In this document: in pieces, positions 42,061 to 51,384 of the stretch
How positions within the stretch are numbered: the first letter of the stretch is position 1
Layout of the letters: each line of letters begins with the position of its first letter
Source of the DNA: Acidimicrobiia bacterium
GTDB taxonomy: Bacteria > Actinomycetota > Acidimicrobiia > Acidimicrobiales > Bin134
Length of the DNA stretch: 64,000 nt
NCBI GenBank assembly: GCA_022822905.1
Contig: JAJDYE010000029.1
Span: 62,001-126,000, forward strand
Direction of reading: 5' to 3'
Notes under the pieces: generated by a model
The model's database searches: none
Told to the model about the DNA's origin: nothing
Seen by the model: only the letters and a program-made list of their open reading frames with translations
Program-made: the position numbers and the translations under genes

Positions 42061-43101
42061 GTGGGAACCCGCACCCGCTTGGTGCTGCTTTTCGGCGGCC
42101 GGTCGGCCGAACATGACGTGTCCTGTGTTTCGGCCCGCCATGTGGCTGCCGCGGCCGACAGAGACCGCTTCGAGACGGTGGCGCTGGGCATCACCCGAGA
42201 GGGGCAGTGGCGGCTGGCCGAGCTTCCCGATCCCCTCCCCGACCGGTTGGACGCCGACGGCGTCGCCGTGGCCCCGGCCGAGATCTTCGCCGAGCCCGAC
42301 ACGGTGGTGTTCCCCCTGATTCACGGACCCATGGGCGAAGACGGCACCATCCAGGGGCTGCTGGAAGTGGCCGACGTCCCCTATGTGGGATCAGGGGTGC
42401 TGGCCTCGGCGTTGTGCATGGACAAATCCGTGGCCAAGCTGGTGTGCGCCCAGCACGGTCTCCCCCAGTGCCGCTACCGAACTGCATCGGCCAACGATCG
42501 CTCTGAGGCAGTGGCCGAACAGGCCATTGCGGAGTTGGGACTACCGCTGTTCGTGAAGCCGGCCAACATGGGCTCGTCGGTGGGGGTGAGCCGGGCCAAT
42601 AGCGAACTTGAGACGGTCAAGGCGCTCGAGACAGCCGCCCAGTACGACGAGACGCTGATCATCGAGGAGGCTGTCACCGGCCAGGAGATCGAGGTGTCCG
42701 TGCTGGGCAACCGCGACCCCAAGGCGTCGGTACCCGGCGAGATCGTGCCCGGCGCTGACTTCTACGACTACGCCGACAAGTACCTCACCGACAGCGCCGA
42801 GCTGTTGGTTCCCGCCCAGATTTCCGAGGCAGCCATCCAGGACGTGCAACGCCTCGCGATCTCCGCCTACCGCGCCCTGCGGTGCGAGGGGATGGCCCGG
42901 GTGGACTTCCTCTACGAAGCCGAGGGCCGGGGAATGCTGCTCAGCGAGGTCAACACCATTCCCGGCTTCACCCCCATCAGCATGTACCCCAAACTGTGGC
43001 AAGCCTCCGGACTCTCCTACCCGAAGCTCATCGAGGCGCTGGTCGACCTGGCCAACGAGCGCTACGAGCGCCGCCGGCAGCACCGTCGCTCTGACCGCTG
43101 A
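42061..43101 (+). CDS. ddl: D-alanine--D-alanine ligase
   Basis: A 346-residue ATP-grasp ligase making D-Ala-D-Ala. LVLLFGGRSAEHDVSCVSA is the N-terminal signature and FPLIHGPMGEDGTIQGLLE the substrate loop. FVKPANMGSSVGVS is the ATP-grasp glycine loop, and MARVDFLYEAEGRGMLLSEVNTIPGFTPISMYP carries the metal ligands. The start is GTG 42061, 6 nt after TACCGT, giving a 54-bp divergent promoter shared with murF. The upstream in-frame codons are unlikely to be translated. Confidence 0.95.
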   Translation: MGTRTRLVLLFGGRSAEHDVSCVSARHVAAAADRDRFETVALGITREGQWRLAELPDPLPDRLDADGVAVAPAEIFAEPDTVVFPLIHGPMGEDGTIQGLLEVADVPYVGSGVLASALCMDKSVAKLVCAQHGLPQCRYRTASANDRSEAVAEQAIAELGLPLFVKPANMGSSVGVSRANSELETVKALETAAQYDETLIIEEAVTGQEIEVSVLGNRDPKASVPGEIVPGADFYDYADKYLTDSAELLVPAQISEAAIQDVQRLAISAYRALRCEGMARVDFLYEAEGRGMLLSEVNTIPGFTPISMYPKLWQASGLSYPKLIEALVDLANERYERRRQHRRSDR

Positions 43102-43185
43102 GACAATGGCTCCGCACCGCGACTATCGACTGCCAAGAGTGCGAGTGGGCTGGGGAAAAGTCCCTGGGTTTGGTAAAACACTGCG

Positions 43186-45498
43186 GTGATCTCTGATGCG
43201 CTGGCCGGCAAGCGGCTGGCGATCACCGGCACGACCGGTTTCCTGGGCACCGCTCTCGTTGAGCGGCTGCTGCGCTGCGTGCCTGAAGTGGAACTGGTGC
43301 TGCTGGTACGCCCCGGACGCCGAGGGGTCGAGCAGCGCATTCGCCGGGAGATTATTCGCAACGACGTCTTCGACCGGCTGCGCGACCAGTTGGGCACCGA
43401 CGAGTTCGAACGGCTCTGCCAGCAGCGGATCACCGGTGTGGCCGGTGACGTGGGCGTCGATGGCCTGGGGCTGGATGACACCGGCCGGGAGCTGATCGCC
43501 GGCTGCGATATCGTCATCCACTCGGCCGCCGCGGTGGCGTTCGACAATCCGCTGGACACCGCGGTGGAAGTCAACCTCATGGGGCCGGTTCGGCTGGTGA
43601 ACATGCTCAACGAGATGGGAGCGTCCCCCCACTTCATCGCGGTGTCCACCTGTTATGTGGCCGGGAGCCGCCGGGGGAACGCCCCCGAAGAGCCCCTGGC
43701 CGACGGCCCCATGTACGTGCCGGTGTCGTGGCAGGACGAGGCCGAGGCCAGCCGCCGCCGGCGCATCACCACCGAGACCGAGAGCCGCAATCCCGCCCGA
43801 CTGGAGGAATTCCGCAGCCAGGCCCGCCATGAGCTGGGGGCGGCCGGCACCCCAGCGCTGGCCGCCAAGACCGAGCAGCTCCGCAGCCGCTGGGTCCACG
43901 ACCAAATGGTGGAGGCCGGTCGGTCGCGGGCCGCCTCGCTGGGCTTCCCCGACGCCTACGCCTTCACCAAGGCGCTGGCCGAGACCGCGGTGACCGAGAT
44001 CAAGGGCGACCTAGAGGTCTCCACCGTGCGGCCGTCGATCATCGAGTCGGCCTATGCCGAGCCATTCCCGGGGTGGATCCGGGGCTTCCGCATGGCCGAG
44101 CCCATCATCATCGGCTACGGCCGGGGACTGCTCACCGACTTCCCCGGCATCCCCCAGGGAGTGCTGGACGTGATCCCGGTGGATCTGGTGGCCGCGGCCA
44201 TCTGTGCGGTGGCCGCCCGGGGCCACGACACCGACCGCCAGATCATCCAGGTGGCGTCGGGAGCGATCAACCCGTTTCGATTCAACCAGCTGGTGGATCT
44301 GGCCCACAGCTGGTTCAGCGAGAATCCCATCTACGACGACCGCGACCAGCCCATCCCCCCGCCCAACTGGACCTATCCGGGCCGGGGCCGGGTGGTCCGC
44401 CAGCTCAGACGGCTGCGGACCGGGCTGAACGCCGGTGAGCGGGTGCTGGGGCGGCTGCCCATCCGGGGCCGCCAAGCCGAGATCACCGCGGATTTGGACG
44501 AGCGGCGCGATCAAGTGGAGCGGGCGCTGGGCTACGTGGAACTCTACGGGGCCTACACCGAGTGCGAAGCCCTGTTCGGCGTAAACCGGCTGCTGGAGTT
44601 ATGGGACAGCCTGGATGACGAAGACAAAGAGCTGTACTGCTTCGACCCCCGGATCATCGACTGGCCCCACTACGTGATCGACATCCATCTGCCCACCGTG
44701 GTGGCCCAGGGCCGGGTCAAGACGGCTCCGTCGGGGCGGACGGGTCCGACCCGCAAAGACCGCCAGCGAACCCAGATCCTCTCCCCCGACCGACACATGG
44801 CGGCCTTCGATCTGGAGAACACCGTCATCGCCGCCAACGTGGTCATGGCCTACGGCTGGCTGGCCACTCGGCGACTGCCTTTGGACGAACGGGCCCGACT
44901 GGTGGCCAAGATCTTGCTGGAGGCCCCTTCGCTTCTGGCCCTGGACCACCGGGACCGCAGCGACTTCCTCCGCCACTTCTACCGCCGCTACCAAGGGGCG
45001 CCGATAGAGCAGATGGCCGAGGACTCCGGCGAGATGTTCAGCGACTTGATATTGACCCAGTCCTACCCCGCCGCCATCCGCCGGGTGCGCCAGCACCGCG
45101 CCGCCGGGCACACCACCGTGCTCATCACCGGCGCGCTGGACTTCATCGTGGAGCCGTTGCGCCCGCTGTTCGACCACATCGTGTGCGCCGAGTTGGCCCA
45201 GTCCCACGGCACCTACACCGGGCAACTCGCCGAGGTGCCGCCCACCAGCGAGTCGCGGGCCGAAGTGTTGCGTGACTTTGCCAATGCCGAGGGGCTGCTC
45301 ATGTCGGAGTCGGTGGCCTACGCCGACTCGGCCAGCGACCTGGCCCTGCTGGAGGCGGTGGGCTACCCGGTGGCGGTGAACCCCGAGCCCAAGTTGGCCA
45401 TGCTGGCCCGCAAGCGGGGCTGGCTCATCGAGTACTTCGACAAGGCCCCCGGCGGCCCCCGCAAGCTGCTCCCAATCGGAAGCCGGAAGGCGTCATGA
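43186..45498 (+). CDS. Fatty acyl-CoA reductase fused to a HAD-family domain
   Basis: A 770-residue two-domain protein. Residues 1 to about 480 form an NAD-binding-4 (male sterility-type) acyl-CoA reductase: RLAITGTTGFLGTALVERLL, IHSAAAVAFDNP, VSTCYVAG, and catalytic Tyr/Lys in DAYAFTKALAE. Residues about 535-765 form a HAD-IB domain with MAAFDLENT (Asp542, Glu544), VLITGALDFIVEPL (motif II) and YADSASDLALLEAVGYPVAVNP (motif IV). The usual second Asp of DxD is Glu544, so phosphatase activity may be altered. The start is GTG 43186. The stop overlaps the next gene as ATGA. It would reduce acyl-CoA to aldehyde or alcohol, for wax, ether or other lipids; the product is unknown. Confidence 0.85.
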   Translation: MISDALAGKRLAITGTTGFLGTALVERLLRCVPEVELVLLVRPGRRGVEQRIRREIIRNDVFDRLRDQLGTDEFERLCQQRITGVAGDVGVDGLGLDDTGRELIAGCDIVIHSAAAVAFDNPLDTAVEVNLMGPVRLVNMLNEMGASPHFIAVSTCYVAGSRRGNAPEEPLADGPMYVPVSWQDEAEASRRRRITTETESRNPARLEEFRSQARHELGAAGTPALAAKTEQLRSRWVHDQMVEAGRSRAASLGFPDAYAFTKALAETAVTEIKGDLEVSTVRPSIIESAYAEPFPGWIRGFRMAEPIIIGYGRGLLTDFPGIPQGVLDVIPVDLVAAAICAVAARGHDTDRQIIQVASGAINPFRFNQLVDLAHSWFSENPIYDDRDQPIPPPNWTYPGRGRVVRQLRRLRTGLNAGERVLGRLPIRGRQAEITADLDERRDQVERALGYVELYGAYTECEALFGVNRLLELWDSLDDEDKELYCFDPRIIDWPHYVIDIHLPTVVAQGRVKTAPSGRTGPTRKDRQRTQILSPDRHMAAFDLENTVIAANVVMAYGWLATRRLPLDERARLVAKILLEAPSLLALDHRDRSDFLRHFYRRYQGAPIEQMAEDSGEMFSDLILTQSYPAAIRRVRQHRAAGHTTVLITGALDFIVEPLRPLFDHIVCAELAQSHGTYTGQLAEVPPTSESRAEVLRDFANAEGLLMSESVAYADSASDLALLEAVGYPVAVNPEPKLAMLARKRGWLIEYFDKAPGGPRKLLPIGSRKAS

Positions 45499-47108
45499 AG
45501 GACCGAGTGCGGCCAACCCCCCGCCCGGGCATGGTGCTCGAGGTGGACCGCTCTACCCCGCCGATCCTGTTCCACCACGGCGAGGGCTTCCGCACCGAGA
45601 AGCTTCCGGCCGGGCGCAGCCGGGTGATCTACCCGGCCGAGCCGCTGCTGGGCCTGGCCGATCCCGAGGGCGCCATCCGCCGGGCGCTGCTCAACCCCAT
45701 CGACCAAGACCCGCTTCCCGCCCAGCTCCGGCCGGGCATGAAGCTCACCATCGCCTTCGACGACATCTCGCTGCCATTGCCCCCTATGCGCCGCCCCGAC
45801 ATCCGCCAGATGGTGATCGAGCAGGTGCTGGAGATGGCCGCGGCGGCGGGGGTGGACGACGTCCACATCATCGCCGCGCTGGCCCTGCACCGGCGCATGA
45901 CCGAGGACGAGCTGCGCTACTCGCTGGGCGACCGCACCTACGATGCATTCGCCCCTTCGGGCTGCCTCTACAACCACGACGCCGAGGACCCCGACGGCAT
46001 GGTGGTGCTAGGCACCACTCCCCACGGTGAGGAGGTGCAGTTCTCCAAGCGGGCCGCCGAGAGCGACCTGGTGGTGTACGTGAACATCAACCTGGTGGCC
46101 ATGGACGGCGGCCACAAAAGCACCGCCACCGGCCTGGCCGGCTACCAGGGGCTGCGCCACCACCACAACGTCAAGACGATGCAGGAGTCCAAGTCGTTCA
46201 TGGACCAGCACCGCTCCGAGTTGCACGCCTCCAACTGGCGCATGGGCAAGGTGCTGCGCGACGCCGGGGTGAAGATCTTCCAGATCGAGACCACGGTCAA
46301 CAACAACACCTTCGGGGTGGACGGGCCGCTGGCCATGCTCCAGAAGCGGGAGTGGGAGTGGACGGCCAAGGACCGGGCCGCCTTCGTGGCCATGACCACG
46401 GGTTTGAAGTACGCCCCTCCCCAGATGGCCCGCCAGATCTTCCAGTCGTGGCGGGCGCCCTATGAGCTGACCTCGGTGCAGGCCGGCGAGGTGGAAGCCG
46501 TCCACAAGGTGACCACCGAGAATGTGTACGCCCAGCACCTGGTGCCCGTGGAGGGCCAGACCGACATCTTGACCATGGGCCTGCCCTACATCTGCCCCTA
46601 CAACGTGAACTCGGTGATGAACCCGATCCTGGTGATGTGTCTGGGGCTGGGCTACTTCTTCAACCTCTATCGGGGGCGCCCGCTGGTGCGAGAGGGCGGC
46701 GTGGTCATCATGGGCCACCCCACCCGCTGGGAGTTCCACCCAGTACACCACCCCAGCTACATCGATTTCTTCGAGCAGGTGCTGGCCGACACCACCGACC
46801 CCGTCGAGATCGAGGCGAAATACGAGCGCCAGTTCGCCACCGACGAGTGGTACATACACCTGTACCGCACGTCGTACGCCTACCACGGCGTCCACCCCTT
46901 CTACATGTGGTACTGGGGGGCCCACGCCCTCCAGCACCTGGGCGAAGTCATCATCGTGGGCGGCGACACCCGGGCGGTGCAGCGCATGGGCTTCCGCCCC
47001 GCCTCCACCCTCCAAGACGCCCTGGAGATCGCCAGCGACACCGTGGGCCGCCAGCCCACCGTCACCCATCTCCACAACCCCCCCATCCTGATGGCCGATG
47101 TCAGCTAG
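45495..47108 (+). CDS. LarA-like (DUF2088) protein, nickel-pincer racemase family homolog
   Basis: A 537-residue protein whose N-terminal half matches the LarA N-terminal domain: IAFDDISLPLPPMRRPDIRQ, then VDDVHIIAALALHRRMTEDELR, the counterpart of the LarA AxGTHRxxTxxE block. MDGGHKSTATGLAGYQ contains Lys208, which aligns with the Lys that anchors the nickel-pincer cofactor, and HHHN follows. The remaining 330 residues are longer than in lactate racemase and contain LGYFFNLYRGRPLVREGGVVI and HPTRWEFHPVHHPSY. LarA homologs racemise or epimerise 2-hydroxyacids; this one sits translationally coupled between lipid genes (ATGA overlap upstream, 11-nt overlap downstream). No larB, larC or larE gene is in the window. 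Confidence 0.75.
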   Translation: MKDRVRPTPRPGMVLEVDRSTPPILFHHGEGFRTEKLPAGRSRVIYPAEPLLGLADPEGAIRRALLNPIDQDPLPAQLRPGMKLTIAFDDISLPLPPMRRPDIRQMVIEQVLEMAAAAGVDDVHIIAALALHRRMTEDELRYSLGDRTYDAFAPSGCLYNHDAEDPDGMVVLGTTPHGEEVQFSKRAAESDLVVYVNINLVAMDGGHKSTATGLAGYQGLRHHHNVKTMQESKSFMDQHRSELHASNWRMGKVLRDAGVKIFQIETTVNNNTFGVDGPLAMLQKREWEWTAKDRAAFVAMTTGLKYAPPQMARQIFQSWRAPYELTSVQAGEVEAVHKVTTENVYAQHLVPVEGQTDILTMGLPYICPYNVNSVMNPILVMCLGLGYFFNLYRGRPLVREGGVVIMGHPTRWEFHPVHHPSYIDFFEQVLADTTDPVEIEAKYERQFATDEWYIHLYRTSYAYHGVHPFYMWYWGAHALQHLGEVIIVGGDTRAVQRMGFRPASTLQDALEIASDTVGRQPTVTHLHNPPILMADVS

Positions 47109-48000
47109 GCGGGCGATCTCGAAGCTGGACTTTCCCTACCGGGCGGCCCGACCGCCCGTTGGGGTTCCGCCCGCGCCCGGCCCCAAGAATCGAGGGGCCG
47201 ACTACGACACTGAGTGGGCCCGCAAGCCGGCGGCCCGAGCCGCCCGTCGGGTTATCACCGAGGTTGTGATGCAGCCAGCGATGGCTGCGCTGGCCCGCCC
47301 TCGCCGCCAAGGGCTTGACCGGCTGGAGCGCCTCGAGGGCCCGGTGATCTTCGCCGCCAACCACCACAGCCACATCGACACCCCCCTGATGTTCACATCC
47401 ATCCCACCCAGGTGGCGCAACCGGCTGGTGGTAGGCGCCGCATCGGACTATTTCTTCACCGGGGCGGTCAAGTCGGCGGCCTCGGCTCTGGTCATCGGGG
47501 CCATCCCCATCGAACGGTCCAAGGTGGGACGGCGCTCGGCCCGGCTGGCTGCGTCACTCATCGAGGACGGCTGGAGCCTGCTCATCTTCCCCGAGGGCGG
47601 CCGCAGCCCCGACGGCTGGGGCCAGCCCTTCTTAGGCGGTGCCGGCTACCTGGCGGTGCGCTGCGGCGTGCCGGTGGTGCCGGTGCACGTGGAGGGCACC
47701 GACCGCATTCTGCCCAAAGGCCGCAACGTGCCCAAGGTGTCGGCCACCACCGTCACCTTCGGCGATCCCCTCGTGCCCACCGAGGAAGACAACGCCCGCC
47801 GGTTCGCGGCCCGCATCGAGGTGGCAGTGGCCACCCTGGCCGACGAGTGCGCCACCGACTGGTACCAGGCCCGCCGCCGAGCCCACGCCGGCACCACCCC
47901 CGGCCTCACCGGCCCCAACGTCTCCCCTTGGCGCCGGGCCTGGGCCCTCGGCGACCGCTCCCCCCGCTCCCGTCGCCAACATCGCCGCTGGCCCAAGTAG
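47098..48000 (+). CDS. 1-acyl-sn-glycerol-3-phosphate acyltransferase-like (PlsC domain)
   Basis: A 300-residue acyltransferase. The catalytic NHxxxxD motif is NHHSHID (Asn88-Asp94), and [15 protein letters not shown] is the glycerophosphate-binding motif [12 protein letters not shown] and [18 protein letters not shown] are motifs II and IV. An N-terminal basic stretch precedes the domain; no long transmembrane helix is seen, so it is peripheral or weakly membrane-bound. It overlaps the LarA-like gene by 11 nt, making the third gene of the lipid operon. It probably acylates a lipid or alcohol made by the operon. Confidence 0.88.
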   Translation: MSARRAISKLDFPYRAARPPVGVPPAPGPKNRGADYDTEWARKPAARAARRVITEVVMQPAMAALARPRRQGLDRLERLEGPVIFAANHHSHIDTPLMFTSIPPRWRNRLVVGAASDYFFTGAVKSAASALVIGAIPIERSKVGRRSARLAASLIEDGWSLLIFPEGGRSPDGWGQPFLGGAGYLAVRCGVPVVPVHVEGTDRILPKGRNVPKVSATTVTFGDPLVPTEEDNARRFAARIEVAVATLADECATDWYQARRRAHAGTTPGLTGPNVSPWRRAWALGDRSPRSRRQHRRWPK

Positions 48001-48064
48001 AACCCCTCATTCGGCCAATTCCGCGACAAGGCCATTTTGCCGGAAAGCCCGTAGGATCGGAGGT

Positions 48065-50338
48065 ATGCCGGTAGCCGCCTCCACACCCATTGAGCTGATT
48101 GAAAACGTGTATTCCACCCTGGACGAGCGGGTCGACGCCGCCCGGGAACGTTTTGGCCGAGAGCTCACGTTGGCCGAGAAAATCCTGGTCAACCACCTCG
48201 ACGACCCCGCTGTCACCCCGGTGCGGGGAGCCACCTACGTGGATCTGCGCCCCGATCGGGTGGCCATGCAGGACGCCACCGCCCAGATGGCGTGGCTCCA
48301 GTTCATGACCGCCGGGCTGAACGAGGTGCAGGTGCCCACCACCACCCACTGCGACCACCTCATCTCGGCCCGCATCGACGCCCAGCGCGATCTGGCCGCC
48401 GCCCTCGACAACAACGAGGAGGTGTACGACTTTCTGGAGTCGGTATGCGCCCGCTACGGCGCCGGATTCTGGAAGCCGGGCTCGGGGATCATCCACCAGG
48501 TGGTGCTGGAGCAGTACGCCTTCCCCGGCGGCATGATGATCGGCACCGACAGCCACACCCCCAACGCCGGCGGCCTGGCCATGGTGGCGGTGGGCGTGGG
48601 CGGCGCCGACGCGGTGGATGTGATGACCGGATTCCCCTGGAACGTGCGCTGGCCCAAGCTCATCGGCGTACACCTCACCGGCGAGCTCGACGGCTGGGCC
48701 GCCCCTAAAGACGTGATCTTGAAGGTGGCCGAGATCCTCACCGTGGCCGGCGGCACCGGGGCCATCGTGGAGTACTTCGGGCCGGGCGCCCACTCACTGT
48801 CGGCCACCGGCAAGGCCACCATCTGCAACATGGGGGCCGAGATCGGCGCCACCACCTCTCTGTTCGCCTACGACGACGCCATCGCCCGCTACCTCAAGGC
48901 CACCGGCCGCGAGGCCGTGGCCGACGCGGCCAACGCCTCCGCCCACAACCTGCGGGCCGACGACACCGTGCTGGGCAACCCCGGCGGTTACTTCGACCGG
49001 GTGGTGGAGATCGACCTGTCCGAGCTGGGACCGCACATCAACGGCCCCCACACCCCCGACCGGGCCCGCCCGGTGGCCGATCTGGGGTCCGAGGCCAAGC
49101 TGAACGGCTGGCCGCTGGAGGTGAGCGCCGCTCTGGTTGGGTCGTGTACCAACTCCAGCTACGAGGACATCACCCGGGCGGCCAGCATCGCCCGTCACGC
49201 CGCGGCCCACGGGCTCACCGCCAAGTCGCCCCTCATGGTCACCCCCGGCTCCGAGCAGGTTCGGGCCACCATCGAGCGCGACGGCCTGCTGGCCGACCTG
49301 GAGTCCATCGGGGCCACCGTGTTGGCCAACGCCTGCGGGCCGTGCATCGGCCAGTGGAACCGCGACGACGTGGCCGAAGGCACCCCCAACAGCATCGTCA
49401 CCAGCTACAACCGCAACTTCCCCAAGCGCAACGACGGCTACGCCTCCACCAACGCCTTCGTCACGTCCCCGGAGACGGTGGTGGCCCTAGCGTTGGCCGG
49501 CACGCTGGACTTCGACCCGGCCAGCGACACCATCACCGCCCCCGACGGCACCGAGGTGGCGCTCATGGTGGGCCCGGGCACCGAGCTGCCCGACCAGGGC
49601 TTCGACCCCGGCGCCAGCGGGTTCTTGGCCCCGCCCGACGACGGCAGCGGCGTGGATGTACGGGTGTCGCCCGACTCCGAGCGGCTCCAGCTGCTCGAGC
49701 CTTTCTCCCTGTGGGACGGCCAGGACTTCACCGATCTGCCTGTGCTGCTCAAGGCCCAGGGCAAGTGCACCACCGACCACATCTCCATGGCCGGGCCGTG
49801 GCTGCGCTACCGGGGCCACCTGGAGAACATCTCCGGCAACCTCTACCTGGGGGCGGTGAACGCCTTCACCGGCGCGGTGGGCGAGGGCAAGAACCAGCTC
49901 GACGGCTCCACCGGGTCATTCCCCGACGTGGCTGCGGCCTACCACGCCGCCGGACAGCGCTGGGTGGTGGTGGGCGACCGCAACATCGGCGAGGGCTCGT
50001 CCCGGGAGCACGCCGCCATGGAGCCCCGCTTCCGGGGCTGCGCGGCGGTGATCGCCCGTTCCTTCGCTCGTATCCACGAGACCAACCTCAAGAAACAGGG
50101 CGTACTGGCCCTCACCTTCGCCGACCCCGACGACTACGACCGCATCGACGAGGACGACCGCATCTCGGTGCTCGGCCTGGCCGACCTGGCCCCCGGCGCG
50201 CCGGTGCTGGTGCAGGTGGCCAAGCCCGACGGGACCACGGTGGACATCACTGCCGAGCACACCCTGTCGCACGACCAGATCGAGTGGTTCCAAGCGGGCA
50301 GCGCGCTGAACCTGATCCGCCAGCGGACCATGGGCTGA
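48065..50338 (+). CDS. acn: Aconitate hydratase
   Basis: A 757-residue aconitase of the mitochondrial-type branch, interconverting citrate and isocitrate in the TCA cycle. The [4Fe-4S] ligands are in [13 protein letters not shown] and [11 protein letters not shown]. Substrate-binding segments include [14 protein letters not shown] near the N-terminus, [18 protein letters not shown], and the swivelling-domain signature [28 protein letters not shown] 48065 begins the family sequence; a longer frame overlaps the upstream gene. A TAGGAT and an immediate GGAGGT both precede the start. Citrate synthase lies about 2.5 kb downstream on the same strand. Confidence 0.95.
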   Translation: MPVAASTPIELIENVYSTLDERVDAARERFGRELTLAEKILVNHLDDPAVTPVRGATYVDLRPDRVAMQDATAQMAWLQFMTAGLNEVQVPTTTHCDHLISARIDAQRDLAAALDNNEEVYDFLESVCARYGAGFWKPGSGIIHQVVLEQYAFPGGMMIGTDSHTPNAGGLAMVAVGVGGADAVDVMTGFPWNVRWPKLIGVHLTGELDGWAAPKDVILKVAEILTVAGGTGAIVEYFGPGAHSLSATGKATICNMGAEIGATTSLFAYDDAIARYLKATGREAVADAANASAHNLRADDTVLGNPGGYFDRVVEIDLSELGPHINGPHTPDRARPVADLGSEAKLNGWPLEVSAALVGSCTNSSYEDITRAASIARHAAAHGLTAKSPLMVTPGSEQVRATIERDGLLADLESIGATVLANACGPCIGQWNRDDVAEGTPNSIVTSYNRNFPKRNDGYASTNAFVTSPETVVALALAGTLDFDPASDTITAPDGTEVALMVGPGTELPDQGFDPGASGFLAPPDDGSGVDVRVSPDSERLQLLEPFSLWDGQDFTDLPVLLKAQGKCTTDHISMAGPWLRYRGHLENISGNLYLGAVNAFTGAVGEGKNQLDGSTGSFPDVAAAYHAAGQRWVVVGDRNIGEGSSREHAAMEPRFRGCAAVIARSFARIHETNLKKQGVLALTFADPDDYDRIDEDDRISVLGLADLAPGAPVLVQVAKPDGTTVDITAEHTLSHDQIEWFQAGSALNLIRQRTMG

Positions 50339-50397
50339 CCGCCCGCCGAGAGCCGTCGTGGACATCCGCCCTTCCTGCCGACCGTAGATTTACGGCC

Positions 50398-51300
50398 ATG
50401 GACATCCGCCAGCTCGATGCCCTGTTGGCGATAGCCGAGCACAAGACGTTCTCCAAGGCCGCTCGGTCGCTGCACACCGTGCAGTCCAACGTGTCCAAGC
50501 ACATCGCCAAGTTGGAGGAGGAGCTGGGCGCCATCCTGGTGGACCGCGACGCCGGCACTCTCACCGAGGAGGGGGAGGCCGTATTGGCCCGAGCCCGACG
50601 CATCCGGGCCGAGACCGACGCCATCGCGTTGGACATGGCCGCCATGCGCGACGACATCTCCGGAGTCACCCGTCTGGGCACCATCGACTCCACCGCCCGG
50701 TGGCTGATCCCCATCGTCCTGCCCGCCTTGGAGGCCCAATACCCCAACATCCGCCTCGAGGTGCTCACCGCCACCACTACCAGCCTCCTCCCCCAGGTGA
50801 TCGCCGGAGATCTGCACAGCGCAGTGGTCAACCTGCCCCTGCACGATTCTGAGATCCGGGCTGAAGAGCTGTTCGCGGAAGACCGCTTGCTCATAGCCCC
50901 GCCCGACCACGCGCTGGCCCGCAAGTCGTCGGTGACCCCCGCCGAGCTGAGCCGCCACGAGCTGCTGCTGCCCCCTCCGGGCACTGCCTTTCGAGATGAG
51001 ATTGACTCCGAGCTCAAGATCCAGGGCGTGGAGCTCACCACCCGGGCCGAGATCGACGGCATGAGGATGATCGCCACCCTGGTGCTCACCGGGTTCGGCG
51101 CCGCCATATTGCCTGCTACCGCCGCCCCCGACGACGGCCCCTGGCGGCGCATCCCCATCACCGGGCTGGTGCGGCGCTCGGTAGGTCTGATCGTCAGCCG
51201 CCGGGTGGCCCCTTCGGCGGTCACCCGAGCGGTGCGAGACGTGATATTCGAAGTGGTGGGGACCCACGGCTACGACCAGGCCGGGGTGTACCCCAGTTGA
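50398..51300 (+). CDS. LysR-family transcriptional regulator
   Basis: A 300-residue LysR regulator. The N-terminal winged helix (MDIRQLDALLAIAEHKTFSKAARSLHTVQSNVSKHIAKLEEELG, residues 1-44) is followed by the linker helix and a two-lobed effector domain with GVTRLGTIDSTARWLIP, LLPQVIAGDLHSAVVN and GMRMIATLVLTGFGAAILP. A much longer frame runs from 49144, but ATG 50398 is the family start and lies 7 nt after TAGATT. It stands between aconitase and citrate synthase genes, so it may control central carbon or acyl-CoA genes; the effector is unknown. Confidence 0.93.
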   Translation: MDIRQLDALLAIAEHKTFSKAARSLHTVQSNVSKHIAKLEEELGAILVDRDAGTLTEEGEAVLARARRIRAETDAIALDMAAMRDDISGVTRLGTIDSTARWLIPIVLPALEAQYPNIRLEVLTATTTSLLPQVIAGDLHSAVVNLPLHDSEIRAEELFAEDRLLIAPPDHALARKSSVTPAELSRHELLLPPPGTAFRDEIDSELKIQGVELTTRAEIDGMRMIATLVLTGFGAAILPATAAPDDGPWRRIPITGLVRRSVGLIVSRRVAPSAVTRAVRDVIFEVVGTHGYDQAGVYPS

Positions 51301-51384
51301 CGGCGGCAGAGCCACGAGAACGTAGACTTTGCTGTCTCAGTGCTTGTCCCCTTTGAGTACGGCGCGAGACTGACAGCACTGCCT

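Noticed and set aside
47639-48064. N-terminal extension of aconitase
   Set aside because: It is Pro/Ser-rich out-of-frame translation of plsC; family homology starts at 48065.
49144-50397. N-terminal extension of the LysR protein
   Set aside because: It is the shadow of aconitase; the helix-turn-helix begins at ATG 50398.
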